From the NCBI GenBank assembly GCA_015698045.1, contig BLAL01000034.1, positions 1,798,001 through 1,862,000 on the forward strand: a stretch of DNA of 64,000 nucleotides. The letters run 5' to 3'. The position numbers and the translations under genes are program-made. This stretch comes from Rhizophagus clarus. Lineage: Eukaryota > Glomeromycota > Glomeromycetes > Glomerales > Glomeraceae. Positions within the stretch are counted from its first letter, which is position 1. Every line of letters starts with the position of its first letter. Below are positions 36,494 to 48,747 of this stretch, one piece after another. The notes under the pieces are model-generated. The model did no database searches. It was given only the letters and a program-made list of their open reading frames with translations, and was not told the origin of the DNA.

Positions 36494-37776
36494 CAGTGTG
36501 GGACAAAAAAAATGAGAAAAATTTGCACGTGACATAAAATGATCTACATCGCCAAAAATGGATTAATTTTTTACCATCTAAGTACATGTTGAACATTACG
36601 TTCGTAGCTACGTTTAATGACCTTTATGTTTACAAAACAATTCCTCGATAATGGAAAAATTCAAAAACAAAATCTTTGCACAATGACAAAAACTTACGAC
36701 GAAACTTTATTAAATTTGTGGAATAATGGTATACATAATGCCAAAGAATTACATTATCTCACGAATATTCCGTTATCCACAGTTTATAGAAAAATAGAAA
36801 AAATTAAAAAAGATGGTTCATTGAAGCATGCTGGAGGGAATGGTCGGCCTAAAAAGATCACTGCAAGTGCATCCCGTGCACTTGGTCAATTTGTAAGGCG
36901 TGATACATCTATTTCTACAAGAACATTAGCAAGAAAATTAGAAAATATAGGTGTAGAAGTATCATATAGAACTGTTGGAAGGCACCTTTTGAACGCTGGT
37001 TACCAAAAAAAAATCCCTAAAGCAACGCCTATATGCTGGCCGAAGTACACAAACAAAAACGGGTTGAGTGGGCAAGAAAACACCTTAATGACCGATGGGA
37101 TAGGACTCTATTTACTGATGAAACGGCATTTCAGCTTTTTAGAAACACTGTAGAACGTTGGTATAAGGGGAAAAGGCCAGTTCGTCGTATACCTAAAGAT
37201 CGTACAAAAATTATGGCATGGGGTGGATTTTGTGCAAAAGGGAAAACAAGTTTGTTTTGTTTTAAACAAATTATGAATGCTGAGTTTTATGTAGAAATTC
37301 TGCGCACACATGCTCCTGAAATATCCCAGATGCTTGGTAGTCGTTGGCGCTTCCAGCAGGACAATGACCCCAAGCATACTAGTCGTCTTGCCAAGGCCTT
37401 TATTGAAGAAAATTTCCCACAGGTTTTAGAATGGCCGTCAAACAGTCCAGACTTGAATCCCATTGAAAACTTGTGGTCGATCATAAAAAGTAAGGTGGAA
37501 AAGCGGATGCCAAAAAATCTTGACGATCTGGAAAATTTTATGATAGAAGAATGGGAAAATATTCCAGAAAGTGTTCTAATTAACTTTTCATATTCAATGA
37601 GGCGACGTTGTGAGTTAATTATTGAGAATAATGGGGAACGTATACCATATTAATTTTTTTTAATAAAATTGTTCAGTTTTTTAGCTTTAAAATAAAAAAA
37701 AATTTCATGTGATTTTATACAATAATTGAGCGTTGATGATCGATTTTTTGATTCTCATTTTTTTTGTCCCACACTG
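36494..37776 (+). mobile_element. Tc1/mariner transposon with perfect 25-bp terminal inverted repeats
   Basis: 1,283 bp, starting CAGTGTGGGAC followed by A8 and TGAGAA, and ending with the exact reverse complement; 25 bp identical at both ends. It is flanked by TA on both sides (36492-36493 and 37777-37778), the target duplication of the Tc1/mariner superfamily. It contains one transposase gene with a single frame interruption. Identical ends point to a recent insertion, but this copy is not likely to make its own transposase. Confidence 0.92.
36683..37653 (+). pseudogene. Tc1-type DD34E transposase, one 2-bp frameshift
   Basis: Starts at ATG 36683 (MTKTYDETLLNLW) and reads in one frame to about 37030, then continues in another frame to the stop at 37651-37653. 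The break lies at the CCTATATGC near 37029, where two extra bases (AT) fit; without them the protein would be 322 aa, close to family length. The N-terminal half has two helix-turn-helix motifs (LSTVYRKIEKIKKDG; TLARKLENIGVEVSYRTVGRHL) and a GNGRPKK linker. The catalytic triad is complete: LFTDET, QQDNDPKHTS, and PDLNPIENLW, with 34 residues between the second Asp and the Glu. DNA cut-and-paste transposition is known for the family. Confidence 0.88.
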
Positions 37777-39307
37777 TACATTACGTAACATATTGCGAGA
37801 TATTAACTATTTTAAATTCAAAGCTGTTAAATAATAATGGATAATTTTATACGAATTAGAATCAAACAAAGTGAATGAAGTTATCGCTTTAATTTTCTTA
37901 CGATTATTCTTCCCTTTCCTTAAAGAATCCATCATCCAGTTACTAATTTACCATGTATCTATTTGTAAAAACGTTAAAAAATAATTTATGGAAACAATAT
38001 TTATCGAATTTGTAACAGTAAGTAATGAAATCATGTTTTAACTTGAAAAAAAAGCGTTTGGTTGTTATAGTTATGATGTAAATTATAAATTTTCGTGGCA
38101 ATATAAAGAAAAAGAATTTCTGTTGTAAAAAGTTAATATTGATAATTACAATTGTCTAAATACCGTTGAATGTATTTCGAAAAACGGATTCATTTATTAA
38201 ATCGAACGAGTAAAATGTTAATATTACAGATGGAAAAGATACGAAATAAAAAGTATGTCATTACACCCTGCTTAATCGAAAGAAATTTGTCAAAATCCGT
38301 AAAGTAGAATATGGTGAGCTGGTAAGGGAAAAATGAACCAGTCGTAGAATATACAAGTTTGTAATTTACTATGTATAATAATAAAGGATAAAATTTTTTT
38401 TTTAGTTAGTTCAATTACAACCTGATGCAACTTTTGTAATTAAATACATAATACTCATCATAAATAAGTAAAGGGATAAAAAAAAAGTGATAAATAAAGA
38501 TGAATAAATAATTCTTAGTAGAAAAAACGAAAAAAAACTATTCTGTGTAATTTACTGCGATAGAGGATAAAATAGGGGGATTAAGTATTCGAGTACGTCA
38601 AAGACGTGGCGTTTTAATTTAAAAAAACGCTTTTTTGTTAAAACATAATATTATTGCAGACCGTAGAATCTATCAAAACGTGATTATTTTTTGGGAGATT
38701 TTTTTTTTTTTTTTGGTTTTTTTGAATAGTTCAATTACAAACTGATTCAATCAATTTATGTAACAAATACATAATACTCTATAATCAGTGTTGAACTAAA
38801 ATTTTTTAAAAATAAGTAAAGGGATAATAAATAATTCTTAATAAAAAAATAACGAAAAATTTTGTAAAAATTCTTCGTAATTTACTGCGATAGAGGATAA
38901 AATAAGGGGGATGGTGCGTCAAATTTTTAAGAAAATTTTTTTTGGTTTTTTTTGAATAGTTCAATTACAAACTGATTTTATTTATGTAATAAATACATAA
39001 TACTCTATAATCAGTGTTGAACTACAATTTTTAAAGATAAATAAAGTAATAAATAAATATGGATTTAACAAGTTGAAGTAAAAAATAAAGGGAAGGTGTA
39101 CGATGTAACTCGGAACTCGGTTCAATAATGTGGTAGTTTAATCTTTATAACTCATTTGTGCAATGTTTACTGTAATAAACGATAGTAATTCATTAGATGA
39201 TGGTAGAAACTTGAACATTACTAACGAAAATGGTCATTTTGTTTTAATAGCTCAACTATAAAACAAACATTTACAATCAGCGACGAATTGCAATAATATA
39301 TAATGTA
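37777..39307. other. Gene-free region containing tandem hairpin repeats
   Basis: No gene seen. The section 38404-39030 is built of tandem segments, each with the 70-bp hairpin repeat followed by AT-rich DNA and the motif TACTGCGATAGAGGATAAAAT (near 38550 and 38885). Confidence 0.5.
38407..39024. repeat. Tandem cluster of hairpin repeats, copies 2-4
   Basis: Copies at 38407-38460 (partial), 38727-38798 and 38957-39024. Full copies begin TAGTTCAATTACAAACTGAT and end ATCAGTGTTGAACTA, so the ends are inverted to each other. The copies share the flanking sequence GCGATAGAGGATAAAATA, which shows that larger segments were duplicated in tandem (spacing 320 and 230 bp). Confidence 0.65.
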
Positions 39308-42300
39308 TTAATTAAATGGTTGATGATAATGTGGCAAGGACGGTTCTGAAGATTGATGTAATGGAGGTTGAGGATGATATGTGTTACGGACCGTTGGAAA
39401 AGTTCCAGGAAGAGCTTGAGCTGCTTGTGGTGCCGATTGAGATGGACGAGATGAGGAAGAAGTGGTGGACTGTGGAAGTGTTTCTGGTAATCGATTAATT
39501 TTAATTCATTGTGGAAATATTGTTATTTCTGAATCGATTCTATTTATATCGTTCGGAGTCGAAATAATAAAATAATTAATCACCTGTATAAAGTTTTGTT
39601 CGGTATATTGGAAAATTTAGTGCGATTTCTACGATTGCGATAATGTCTAAATGTAAATGTTAATTTTTTCCGAATTCCATTTAGGAAAACATTCCTAAAA
39701 ATGAAATAAGGATTAGACAGAAAATAGTTGATCAGTGCGCGATTTTTTTTCATTTTCGTGCTTCGATCACCAATAAACTGTTGATATTTTTTTTTCGCAA
39801 GTGGTTGAACGGATGGTTGGACGTAATTCACGTACACGGTTGGTTCAAGGAAAGGTTTTTGAACAGGTGAGAATGTCTGAACAAATGGCTGAAGTAAAGT
39901 TCGATTACAAGTTCCTGGTATTTTTTCGCAATAATCAAGGCCTGGATTGGTTTTATAACACCATTTGTTCTCATCTTTATCTTTCAGTTTATGATCATAA
40001 ATTTGCCTTTGATGAAATTCGTGCTCGGGGAAGTGAACGTAGTGGTTATAGTCATGAGAATAAATTTGTTCACGCATGGAATAATTCTGACATCGGGAGC
40101 TATTAACTTCAAATCGCTGATGAGATATTTGCGCTTCGTTATCTGCATTTCCTCTTTCACTAAATAAACGTTGTGTTTGCATTTGAAATCCGCGAGTTTT
40201 TTCGGTTGTAGTTCGTGTATATTTCTTATCACATTTTTCAAATAAAATTATTCTATCATGCTGTTCATACCATGCCGGATATTCTTGATATTTTGATGGT
40301 AATCTAACATTATTTTGATCATTTAATTTAGTGCTTAAGCTATCATCAGAAGGTAAATGGTTTAAGGGTAATTGGAAATGGTTAATGGCATCAGTAGATG
40401 AAGATTCATTAGCTTCTCGTTGATTAGCTTCTCGTTGTCTTTCAATCATAAATAATCGTTCTACTTCCCGAGCTAATCTTCTATATTCAACTTTGACACT
40501 TGGTTTCTGTTTATGCCAAGATGTAGATGCTAATGCGGATATCTTCGTTTGTCTAATGTAAAGGTTCTGTCTTTTTAATTCTCGAATAAACGCAAATCGG
40601 TACAAAAAAAACTCGTTTAGCACTTTTTTTGTTCTTTTTCCTCCTTTATTAAAAAGTTCTAATGCCAAAACTTTAGGATCAATATTCGGAGGAAATTGAG
40701 GAGTTATAAGATTATCATCAGGATTTGGTCGTCTGACTGATGAAATTATTAAGGTTGTTATAATAAATTAATTTATAGAATTGATCAATAAATATATCTG
40801 TTAAAACATTTAATTACCTATAAAACCAAATTTTACCCGTTCAAATTCATCGATTTTGATAGAACCAGAGGACTGATCACCATCTCTACCATCATTCAAT
40901 AGAGTTTCTCCAAAGGATTCCTGACTAGAGATAGAAGACCCACCTATAGGATCAAGTTTATCATGTTTATTGATTTCGATTTTTTCTTTCTGTTTTTCAT
41001 ATTCATCAATTTTGATTTTTTTACATTCATTGATTTCAGCATTTTTTTCAATATTCTCACTTTCAAATTTAATTTCAATATCTTCTGCTTGTTTACCACA
41101 TTCATCGATTTCAATGATCTCTTCAACTTTAATACATTTATCAGTTTGAATTTTTTCACATTCAACTTTTTTGCATTCAATTCTAATTTTTTCCAATTCC
41201 TTAATTCTTTTTTTAATAGCTTTAATTATTGCATCATTATTGAGTTGTTGAGGTGATTCCCAAGTATAAATATTAGATAAATTCTCTAATTTTAATAAGA
41301 ATAACAAAAATTATCAAAAAAACTATAAATAAAAAACAAGTAAAAATTAATTTTACCTGAAAATTGCAACACTGTAAATTTAGCATGTTAAAAAAATTAA
41401 ATATTTTAAAATATTATATATGAAAAAAGCAAATAATATTAATTTTACCTCTCCTAGCTGTCCTGAGTTCTGTTAAAATTAAAAAAAAAAAAAAAAAAAT
41501 TTTGAAAAATAATAAATATATTATTTACTTATATAAATACTATATTTTTTTTCCAAAGGATTCCTGACTAGAGATAGAAGACCCACCTATAGGATCAAGT
41601 TTATCATGTTTATTGATTTCGATTTTTTCTTTCTGTTTTTCATATTCATCAATTTTGATTTTTTTACATTCATTGATTTCAGCATTTTTTTCAATATTCT
41701 CACTTTCAAATTTAATTTCAATATCTTCTGCTTGTTTACCACATTCATCGATTTCAATGATCTCTTCAACTTTAATACATTTATCAGTTTGAATTTTTTC
41801 ACATTCAACTTTTTTGCATTCAATTCTAATTTTTTCCAATTCCTTAATTCTTTGTTTAATAGCTTTAATTATTGCATCATTATTGAGTTGTTGAGGTGAT
41901 TCCCAAGTATAAATATTAGATAAATTCTCTAATTTTAATAAGAATAACAAAGATTATCAAAAAAACTATAAATAAAAAACAAGTAAAAATTAATTTTACC
42001 TGAAAATTGCAACATTGTAAATTTAGCATGTTAAAAAAATTAAATATTTTAAAATATTATATATGAAAAAAGCAAATAATATTAATTTTACCTCTCCTAG
42101 CTATCCTGAGATAATATTTTTTTTTTTTTTTTGAAAAAAAAAGGTAAATTAATTTACCATAACATGGTATAGGATCTGATTTACATATTAAAATTAAAAG
42201 AAATAAGTAAAATTTTTTGATAAAAAATTATGCAAAAAACAAGTATATATATATTTTTTTTTTAAAAAAAAGTAAAAATTAATTTTTACTTATAAGTCTA

Positions 42301-43118
42301 CCAATTAAATGAACTGCTCCGTAACTTCTGTAATTGCAGGCAGATTCTGTATGTTAAATCAAAAAAATAATAATGATTTGGCAAATAAAATTTAAATAAT
42401 TTTTTTAAAGAAAGCTACTAATTAAAAACAAATCTTACTATATGAAGTATCTAAAATTTCCTGTTGGTATACTGATTCTGTGTGAAATCAAAAAAAAAAG
42501 GTAAAAAAATTTAAATAATTTTTATTTCCCAAAAACTATTAAATAAAATATAAATAAAAAATAATCTTACCATTTGGTAGTGATGTCACATTCTGGTTAA
42601 CGGATTGGATAGTGTCGAAGGATTGTTGTGAAATTTGATTTGGTTGATAAATGGGTTGTTGCTGTTGAATTGTTTGTTGGATATATTGTGGGGAATCAGC
42701 AAATTCTGTGAAAAAAATCAAGGAGGAAAATTAATTAAATAAGTGAAATTTTTTAGAACGTATTAACAAAAGAAAATATTACCTTACCTAGATCACGGAG
42801 ATCCATGGCAAGGTTTTTATATTCTTCCTTTACACTTTCTTCAGCGTTGTTCCAAATAGCAATAGTTGTTTTAATGATATCCACTTCACTGGTATTAGTG
42901 ATAAAATTATCTGATTCACGAACGGCAGCGGCACAATTCAATTTAAAGATGGTATAAGAACTAACAGGTAGTTTAATTTTTTCCGACTTAATTAAATCCG
43001 CAACAGCTTGGCGAGAAGGTAATTCCCACCTTAAATATTTATTTCTTTCAGGTTGTAAAACGATAATATATGATTCACCAGAAATTTCGTTTTTAGACAA
43101 AAAACATTTAAACCTCAT
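39308..43118 (-). CDS. Double MATA-HMG box protein, all introns phase 1
   Basis: Model on the minus strand: 43118-42788 (first HMG box), 42705-42571, 42477-42439, 42346-42290, 42175-42158, 41469-41449, 41371-41357, 41285-40818, then 40736-39771 (second HMG box) and 39483-39308; 741 aa, frame closed. Every intron is phase 1, and exons of 15, 18, 21, 39 and 57 nt are included. If the last splice is not used, exon 40736 runs to a stop at 39580 (746 aa). The second box (VLNEFFLYRFAFIREL, ISALASTSWHKQKPSVKVEYRRLA) has no upstream in-frame ATG in its own exon or the exon before, which is why an origin at 43118 is proposed. Between the boxes lies a long charged Lys/Glu/Ile-rich helix (41285-40818). 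Alternative: two genes, the first ending inside the duplicated exon at 41540. Confidence 0.5.
40910..42110. repeat. Tandem duplication of two 558-bp units, over 99% identical
   Basis: Units 40910-41467 and 41553-42110, offset 643 bp, differ at about four positions that I can see. Each contains the charged-helix exon and two micro-exon sites of the double-HMG gene. In the upstream copy (41553-42110) one micro-exon acceptor has changed from AG to AA and the other lacks a usable frame, so that copy is probably skipped, or ends the transcript at a stop at 41540. Confidence 0.9.
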
Positions 43119-43665
43119 TTTACGACTCGAGATCACGTCAAAAGGAAATTATCCTAAATAAATAAGACGATGGAAACATTAAATAATAAATTCTGTAATC
43201 CGGTGCCCACATAAATTTGTTTGTTTGACAGACAATTTGTTTCACAAAATTTTCTTATTTATTCCATATAAGTAAATCGTAAGGAAACATTTATTTATTT
43301 ATCTATAAGTTAATTAATTAAAGCTTAGACATGCTTTATAAGGTAATTGCAAGGAAATTTATTTATGTAATTAAAAATTAGAGTGAATTTAACTTTTTTG
43401 AGTTAGCCCGATTTCATAATACGCAGTAGTTTAATGGCGATTAAAAAAGAATTCTTACGAAAAATAAAAATTACAGAAATAAAGAGTTTATTTCATTGCG
43501 TTTAAATACAGTTTGAAAAAAAAAGAATGAAAAAGTATGGTAACTGCATAATGATCGATTAAACATAAAAGAAATAATAAAATAAATAAAAAACCACAAA
43601 AAAAAAAAAAAATTAAATAAATATCAATACCAACAATGAATATCAATAACAAAAAAAAAGATAAA

Positions 43666-44430
43666 CTAGTAGAATTCATTCGAATATGCTAAATATTCAT
43701 TAAAGATTAAACATTCTGAATATTGATCATAATTAATGATTCCCGGAGGAGGACCTGTATTTTCCATAAGAATAGTTGGTGGAATCATAGAATAGTTTAC
43801 GTCTGGCGGAGAAGTTGACATAAGAGTACCGGTTTCCATGAGTTGAAAAGACGAACAATTTTCATCCGGTGGCAACATAAGAATATCGTTTACTTCAGGT
43901 AAATTGAGTGGCTGGATTACGGAACTTATGACCGGTGGAGGATTCATTTTAGGTTTCATTAAAGATACATTCTTATCATCTCTTAGTTTGCTCATAAAAT
44001 TTTCTTCTTTATTACTCTTATTCTTATTATAATTTCGAATATGGTTTTCCTTAGGTTTTCTTTTATACTTTTTTTTTTGTCCCAAGTTTTTCGGATCAAA
44101 GGACAAAATTTTAAGGTCAGAAGATTTGTTCTTGTTTAACTTTTCGAGTTCCTCCGAGAGGACTTTATACTTGTTCTTAATTATTTCGGGGGTTTTCTCC
44201 CAAATAGTAGGAATATTGTTTGTGAACTCAATAAATTGGTTTGACGAACTTTTTGAATCTTTAATAACTTTTTTTAAATCGTTCTGAAAAAGAAAAAAAG
44301 AATTCAAGTTCCCTTTGTAATTTCTATCTAGAATTTCTTTTGATGTCGGGAAAGTAATTTCAATATAATTATTATTAGGTCCGAGTATTGTAATTGTTTC
44401 TTCTCTATATAAAATGTTAAATGTAAGCAT
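43666..44430 (-). CDS. MATA-HMG box protein, paralogue of the gene at 33845
   Basis: Single exon, 254 aa, ATG at 44430. The N-terminal strand (ETITILGPNNNYIEITFP) is followed by the box at about 38-105 (KGNLNSFFLFQNDLK, IPTIWEKTPEIIKNKYKVLS). A basic tail (GQKKKYKRKPKE) matches KKSVRKKKLN of the gene at 33845. The C-terminus is rich in Pro, Ser and Met (NPPPVISSVIQP, PPDENCSS) with repeated PPDxN elements. It sits about 550 bp upstream of the double-HMG gene, in the same order and orientation as 33845 and 31999, so the pair was duplicated together. Confidence 0.82.
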   Translation of the reverse strand: MLTFNILYREETITILGPNNNYIEITFPTSKEILDRNYKGNLNSFFLFQNDLKKVIKDSKSSSNQFIEFTNNIPTIWEKTPEIIKNKYKVLSEELEKLNKNKSSDLKILSFDPKNLGQKKKYKRKPKENHIRNYNKNKSNKEENFMSKLRDDKNVSLMKPKMNPPPVISSVIQPLNLPEVNDILMLPPDENCSSFQLMETGTLMSTSPPDVNYSMIPPTILMENTGPPPGIINYDQYSECLIFNEYLAYSNEFY

Positions 44431-47400
44431 ATTATGTTTTAAGGAACAAACTTAAATTCATGAGTTCTATTTTTTTTTTTTTTCAAAAAGTCATTTATCA
44501 TGTTTATATTAGAATAATATGTTACTCAATATCCTTTAAAAGTAAATTGTAAGGGAAATGTATTACGAATTGGCTCATGCATAATGTTGATTGTTTGTAC
44601 ACGGAAATAATATATTCAATTTATATTACTTGTCAAAAATTTTTTTAAAGATAGAAAAAATAATGTTATGAAAGCGGGACAAATTCACTATATGTTATGG
44701 CAATGAATGAAATAAACAATGTATAGTTCAGAATTAAGCATCACCCGAAATAAGAAAAATTATGAAGATTCTGACCTGCATTATGCTCATCCCAGCCGAA
44801 ATTATACGTAAAAAGAACGCCTAATTTGGGGGCTTTATGGTGTGCATATATGATATATATATCAAATATATGATTTCAAAATTTTAACTAATTAATATGG
44901 CAATTTTTTAAAATGAAAAATTATAGATTACGTATCATTCGAAGTGTTCTGAAATTGAACTTTAAATAAACTGATTGAACGTAAATTGATGCGTACCGCA
45001 AATTATTTACAAAGAAACTACTAAAAAGTTCAATTTCCTCTGAGATAAAGTTGATGTCTGTACTTGAGTTTATCATAATAACCTAAATATTGTAAATATA
45101 TGCATTTATTTTCATATAAAAACAATTGCCACATGAACATGCCTACGATGTTCATATATCGCACAATTATAATTTGTAATGCGACTTATTTTCATATCCT
45201 CATTATGTTCAAACGAGAAATTAAAATTAGTTGCATAATTCCATCTATTATTACTTCCATAAATTTTAAATAATCCTACTGGACTATAACTGCAATATAT
45301 TTTTGAAAACTGATCTTACTAAACTATCCCACCTACGATATAAAAAGTTTAAATTATATAACGAATTATTTTTATTGCGAATAGATTTTGTATCGTTTCT
45401 TTTATTCAATTAGGTATTACATTAATAAATCTTAATAATTTAATAATTTTTTGATTCAATATGACATTTCTAACTCTCGGTGATAAAATACTTGGTAAAG
45501 TATTTTTCATATTTAATTTCTGAAAATCGAATAAGAGGAATAAATTGATTTAAAGTTTTTCAATGTTTCATAATTATCGTTATTCCATTTAATATTATTT
45601 CCTAAACCAAGAGTTTGATTAATACTTCATTTAATTGTGTAATTAAATAATCCCAAGCAACAATTTCATCAATTTGTAAATCATCCATCCGAAGTGATAA
45701 GTGTTGAGGATCTGTGCGTATGGATCATGGATGATCTTGGTCATTTTTTACAAGTTTAAATCTTTATGTGAATTTTGTTGAACCCAAGCTGATTGTTATT
45801 CGATTAAATAATCTTGTACATATTTAAATAATTCTTCTAGAAGCAATTAATCGGAAGCAACCAAAAGTCCAAGAATGTCCGCACCTTCTCCCGTGTAAAA
45901 TGTAATGTATCATATGATCGTAAAAAAAATTAATAAAGGCTTGGTAATAATTTATTATTCTTCACCTCCATGCAATACATAACATAAATAATTGTAAATT
46001 GCACTTTTTAACCTTTATAATATTTATTAATTGATAGATTCACATAATAAATAAATATATAAAATACAAAAAGCGTCAAACAGAAACGTGTGAACTTTTT
46101 TTCTCGTCAGATTATCTTGTTTAATTATGTAATGTTTCAAGGAACAAACAAATAAATGAAATAAATAATAACAGCACAAATTTCACGTGTTATATGATCT
46201 TTTTGCATAGATATGTAAATATAATCACACGGTTTGTTATTACGACAAATGTAATTATTTCTCATGAAGACGAACAAAGAATGTAAAAATATACATTGTC
46301 AATAAAAAAACAAGTTAAAGCTTGCTTTTAATATTATGATTGATTTAATCATGAGATTCTGTACTCTGTAGAACATGAAAAATATTACGATCTCGTAATC
46401 AATTGTTTTGTTAATTTTTAAAGATTAAAAACAATGTTCACGCACGTGTTAAATAAAATTACCGAAAATCATGTGCTATTTAAACACGTGCTACTTATAT
46501 TATTGGCTATTCAATTAAATTAGCAATCTTATTATTATATCCTTAATATTCATTTTAATAAAAACCATAAAGGAATTAAATAACAATTGATCTTGAAATA
46601 TAGAAAGCAATCGAATTAAGTTAACGAAACAATAATGTATATTAGCTATTCGTAATGTCACAGCTTGCACGTAAAAATCAAAATCACGTACGGTGCGATT
46701 TCTAGATCTCGATAGTTGTAAGCCCACCTAAACGGTTGTAGTGCTGATAATTATTTTCGCTACAATTCTTGATATAATGAAGATATCCAAATCCATCGTA
46801 TTATATAACTTTTCTATTACTCATCAATAATAATATTTCAAGTTATATTTATTAGATAAATATTATATGAGGTAGTTTACGACTTTACGAGTATTACATA
46901 TATGAAATGAAAATTTACAATTTGAAATATTTGTGCATATAATAAATTGGTAAAAGAGATTGTGCTCATAATATTCACGAACGCCCGTTATCGTACGTTA
47001 TACTGTACACAAATATTCAAATAATCCAGATCCAATACTTCCATGAATATACAATAGCTCTATAATTAGCAAATTAAAACAATTGATTTACGTCATCGGC
47101 TTCTGAAGGGCGTAATAAAAAATAGATAATTATTAAGGAGAAGGAACTTATCCATCGAGAGCATTATACATAATAATTGTACCAAACATTAAAATTTTCA
47201 TTAACAATTTCTCGGAAATTCTATTGTATAACGAAAAAAACGCATTGTTCTTGATATGGTTATAATTATACTTTTTTGATTAACGATCGGTTTCAATTGC
47301 ACATGTTCATGCGTACAAAATTCCAAAGAATTAATAATGAACAGTGGCAAATTTTTATAATTTTATTGGATGGTCTACGTGATCTTCGTTAGTAAATCCG

Positions 47401-47622
47401 CAGCAGCTAATTAAACATTTTGGCAAAAAAATATTTTTATTTCAAAAAATTACTAAATATAAAAGAAAACCGAATAAGAAATAAAATATAAAAAAGAATT
47501 ATATATTAAAGGAAAAATTTACGTAATAAGAAACCTTTTAGAAAATTTAAAATTCAATTCCCATGAACTTATCCGTAATCGACAATAATTTCACATTTAA
47601 AAATGTTAACTTGGATTTCTGA
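44431..47622. other. Gene-free AT-rich region
   Basis: I found no supported gene, RNA or element in this 3.2-kb stretch. Weak CGG/CAA-rich scraps near 45680-45900 might be decayed coding DNA but show no readable domain. The minus frame at 46515-46727 has no coding character. Confidence 0.45.
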
Positions 47623-48747
47623 TTACAAATGATTCCAATTGATCCAATCATTAAAAGCCTCATTTCTTTGTCCACCGCCCAAATTAGACGGATTGTGATG
47701 ACGACGATAATGACAACCCTGTTGCGTCATCATAGAGATACCTCTTAAATCCAATCCATTAGCCGTCAAAGAATTCATATTATTTTGTGCTACGTTAAGA
47801 GTAGGATTCGTCGGTTGATTTTCAAATGTCATGGTGATATTATTTGAAGTATTTACAGATGCTACTGTTGATGCCATAGTAACAGGCAAAGTTGTAATTG
47901 AAGTTAATGTGGTGATTAAAACTGGATCAATTTGGTTTTGTTGTTGTTGTTGATACATAAATTGATGACGGTCATGATATCCAATATTTTGTTGGCCATG
48001 ATGATATGGTACCGTGGAAAGACATCTAATTAAACGAGTAGGAGCGAATTGTGGAATTTGTGACGTATTATTGTTAGCGAATATTTGACGAAATTCCGGT
48101 AATTCCTGATTTTGATTATTATGTTCAGATGTAGAGAGATTTCTGTTAAAAGAGTTAGTAGAATTAGGTCTGGTTAATGCAGGAAGATTTACTTGAAATT
48201 TTTCTTCTCTATTATGTTTAATTATAGAATACTGCGCTAATCTCGAAGTAACGATTTTTGTATCGGAAATTGAAGGAGATAAAGAAGGAGTTGAATGAAT
48301 AGGAGGAGGAGAAGGAGGAGGAGGAAGATTTTTTCTAGGTCTATATATGTATCCAGGATGCATTTCCAAATGTAAAACTTTGGCAATTTCTTGTAATCTA
48401 GTATAACGACTTTTGATTTCTTCACTAGCAGCTCCCCATAATTCACCAGCTGCCATACTAATTTGAGGTACTTTTAAATTATGAGCCGCTAAATGAGAAT
48501 GTAATGCATTACGAAATAAGAAGAATGCATTAGGAGGTCTTGGAGGATCATTTTTTTTTGATTTTGCTCTACGAGAATTTTCTAATATACGTTTAATGTA
48601 TTGAGTATCCGGTAAAGGAATATTTTCCGCTTTAAGTCCTGATAACAATTCTGAGGTTGTTTTACCATTTGAAGAATTTTTGTTATTCTTGTTGCAATTA
48701 CGTCGATTTGCACGAGTAATTTGTGAATTTGTGTTAACCTTGGGCAT
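47623..48747 (-). CDS. HMG box (MATA-HMG type) protein, best conserved box in the window
   Basis: Single exon, 374 aa, ATG at 48747. A basic N-terminus (RANRRNCNKNNKN) is followed by the box at about residues 65-135: PPRPPNAFFLFRNALHSHL, ISMAAGELWGAASEEIKSRY, RLQEIAKVLHLEMHPGYIYRPR. This is the closest match here to the classical MATA-HMG/Sox-like box, with the RPPNAFxLFR helix 1 and the LW core. A poly-Pro segment (LPPPPSPPPIHS) and Gln/Asn-rich stretches (QQQQQNQ) follow, typical of activation regions. It could be nearer to an ancestral regulator than the divergent neighbours; that is inference. Confidence 0.9.
   Translation of the reverse strand: MPKVNTNSQITRANRRNCNKNNKNSSNGKTTSELLSGLKAENIPLPDTQYIKRILENSRRAKSKKNDPPRPPNAFFLFRNALHSHLAAHNLKVPQISMAAGELWGAASEEIKSRYTRLQEIAKVLHLEMHPGYIYRPRKNLPPPPSPPPIHSTPSLSPSISDTKIVTSRLAQYSIIKHNREEKFQVNLPALTRPNSTNSFNRNLSTSEHNNQNQELPEFRQIFANNNTSQIPQFAPTRLIRCLSTVPYHHGQQNIGYHDRHQFMYQQQQQNQIDPVLITTLTSITTLPVTMASTVASVNTSNNITMTFENQPTNPTLNVAQNNMNSLTANGLDLRGISMMTQQGCHYRRHHNPSNLGGGQRNEAFNDWINWNHL

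Noticed and set aside
39316-39498. Plus-strand 60-residue open frame
   Set aside because: The minus strand here reads a Pro/Gln/Ser-rich exon that fits the end of the double-HMG gene in phase; the plus frame has no domain.
40963-41899. Phe-rich plus-strand frames over the duplicated units
   Set aside because: Antisense of the Lys/Glu-rich helix exon; Phe/Asn richness is the complement of AAA/GAA codons.
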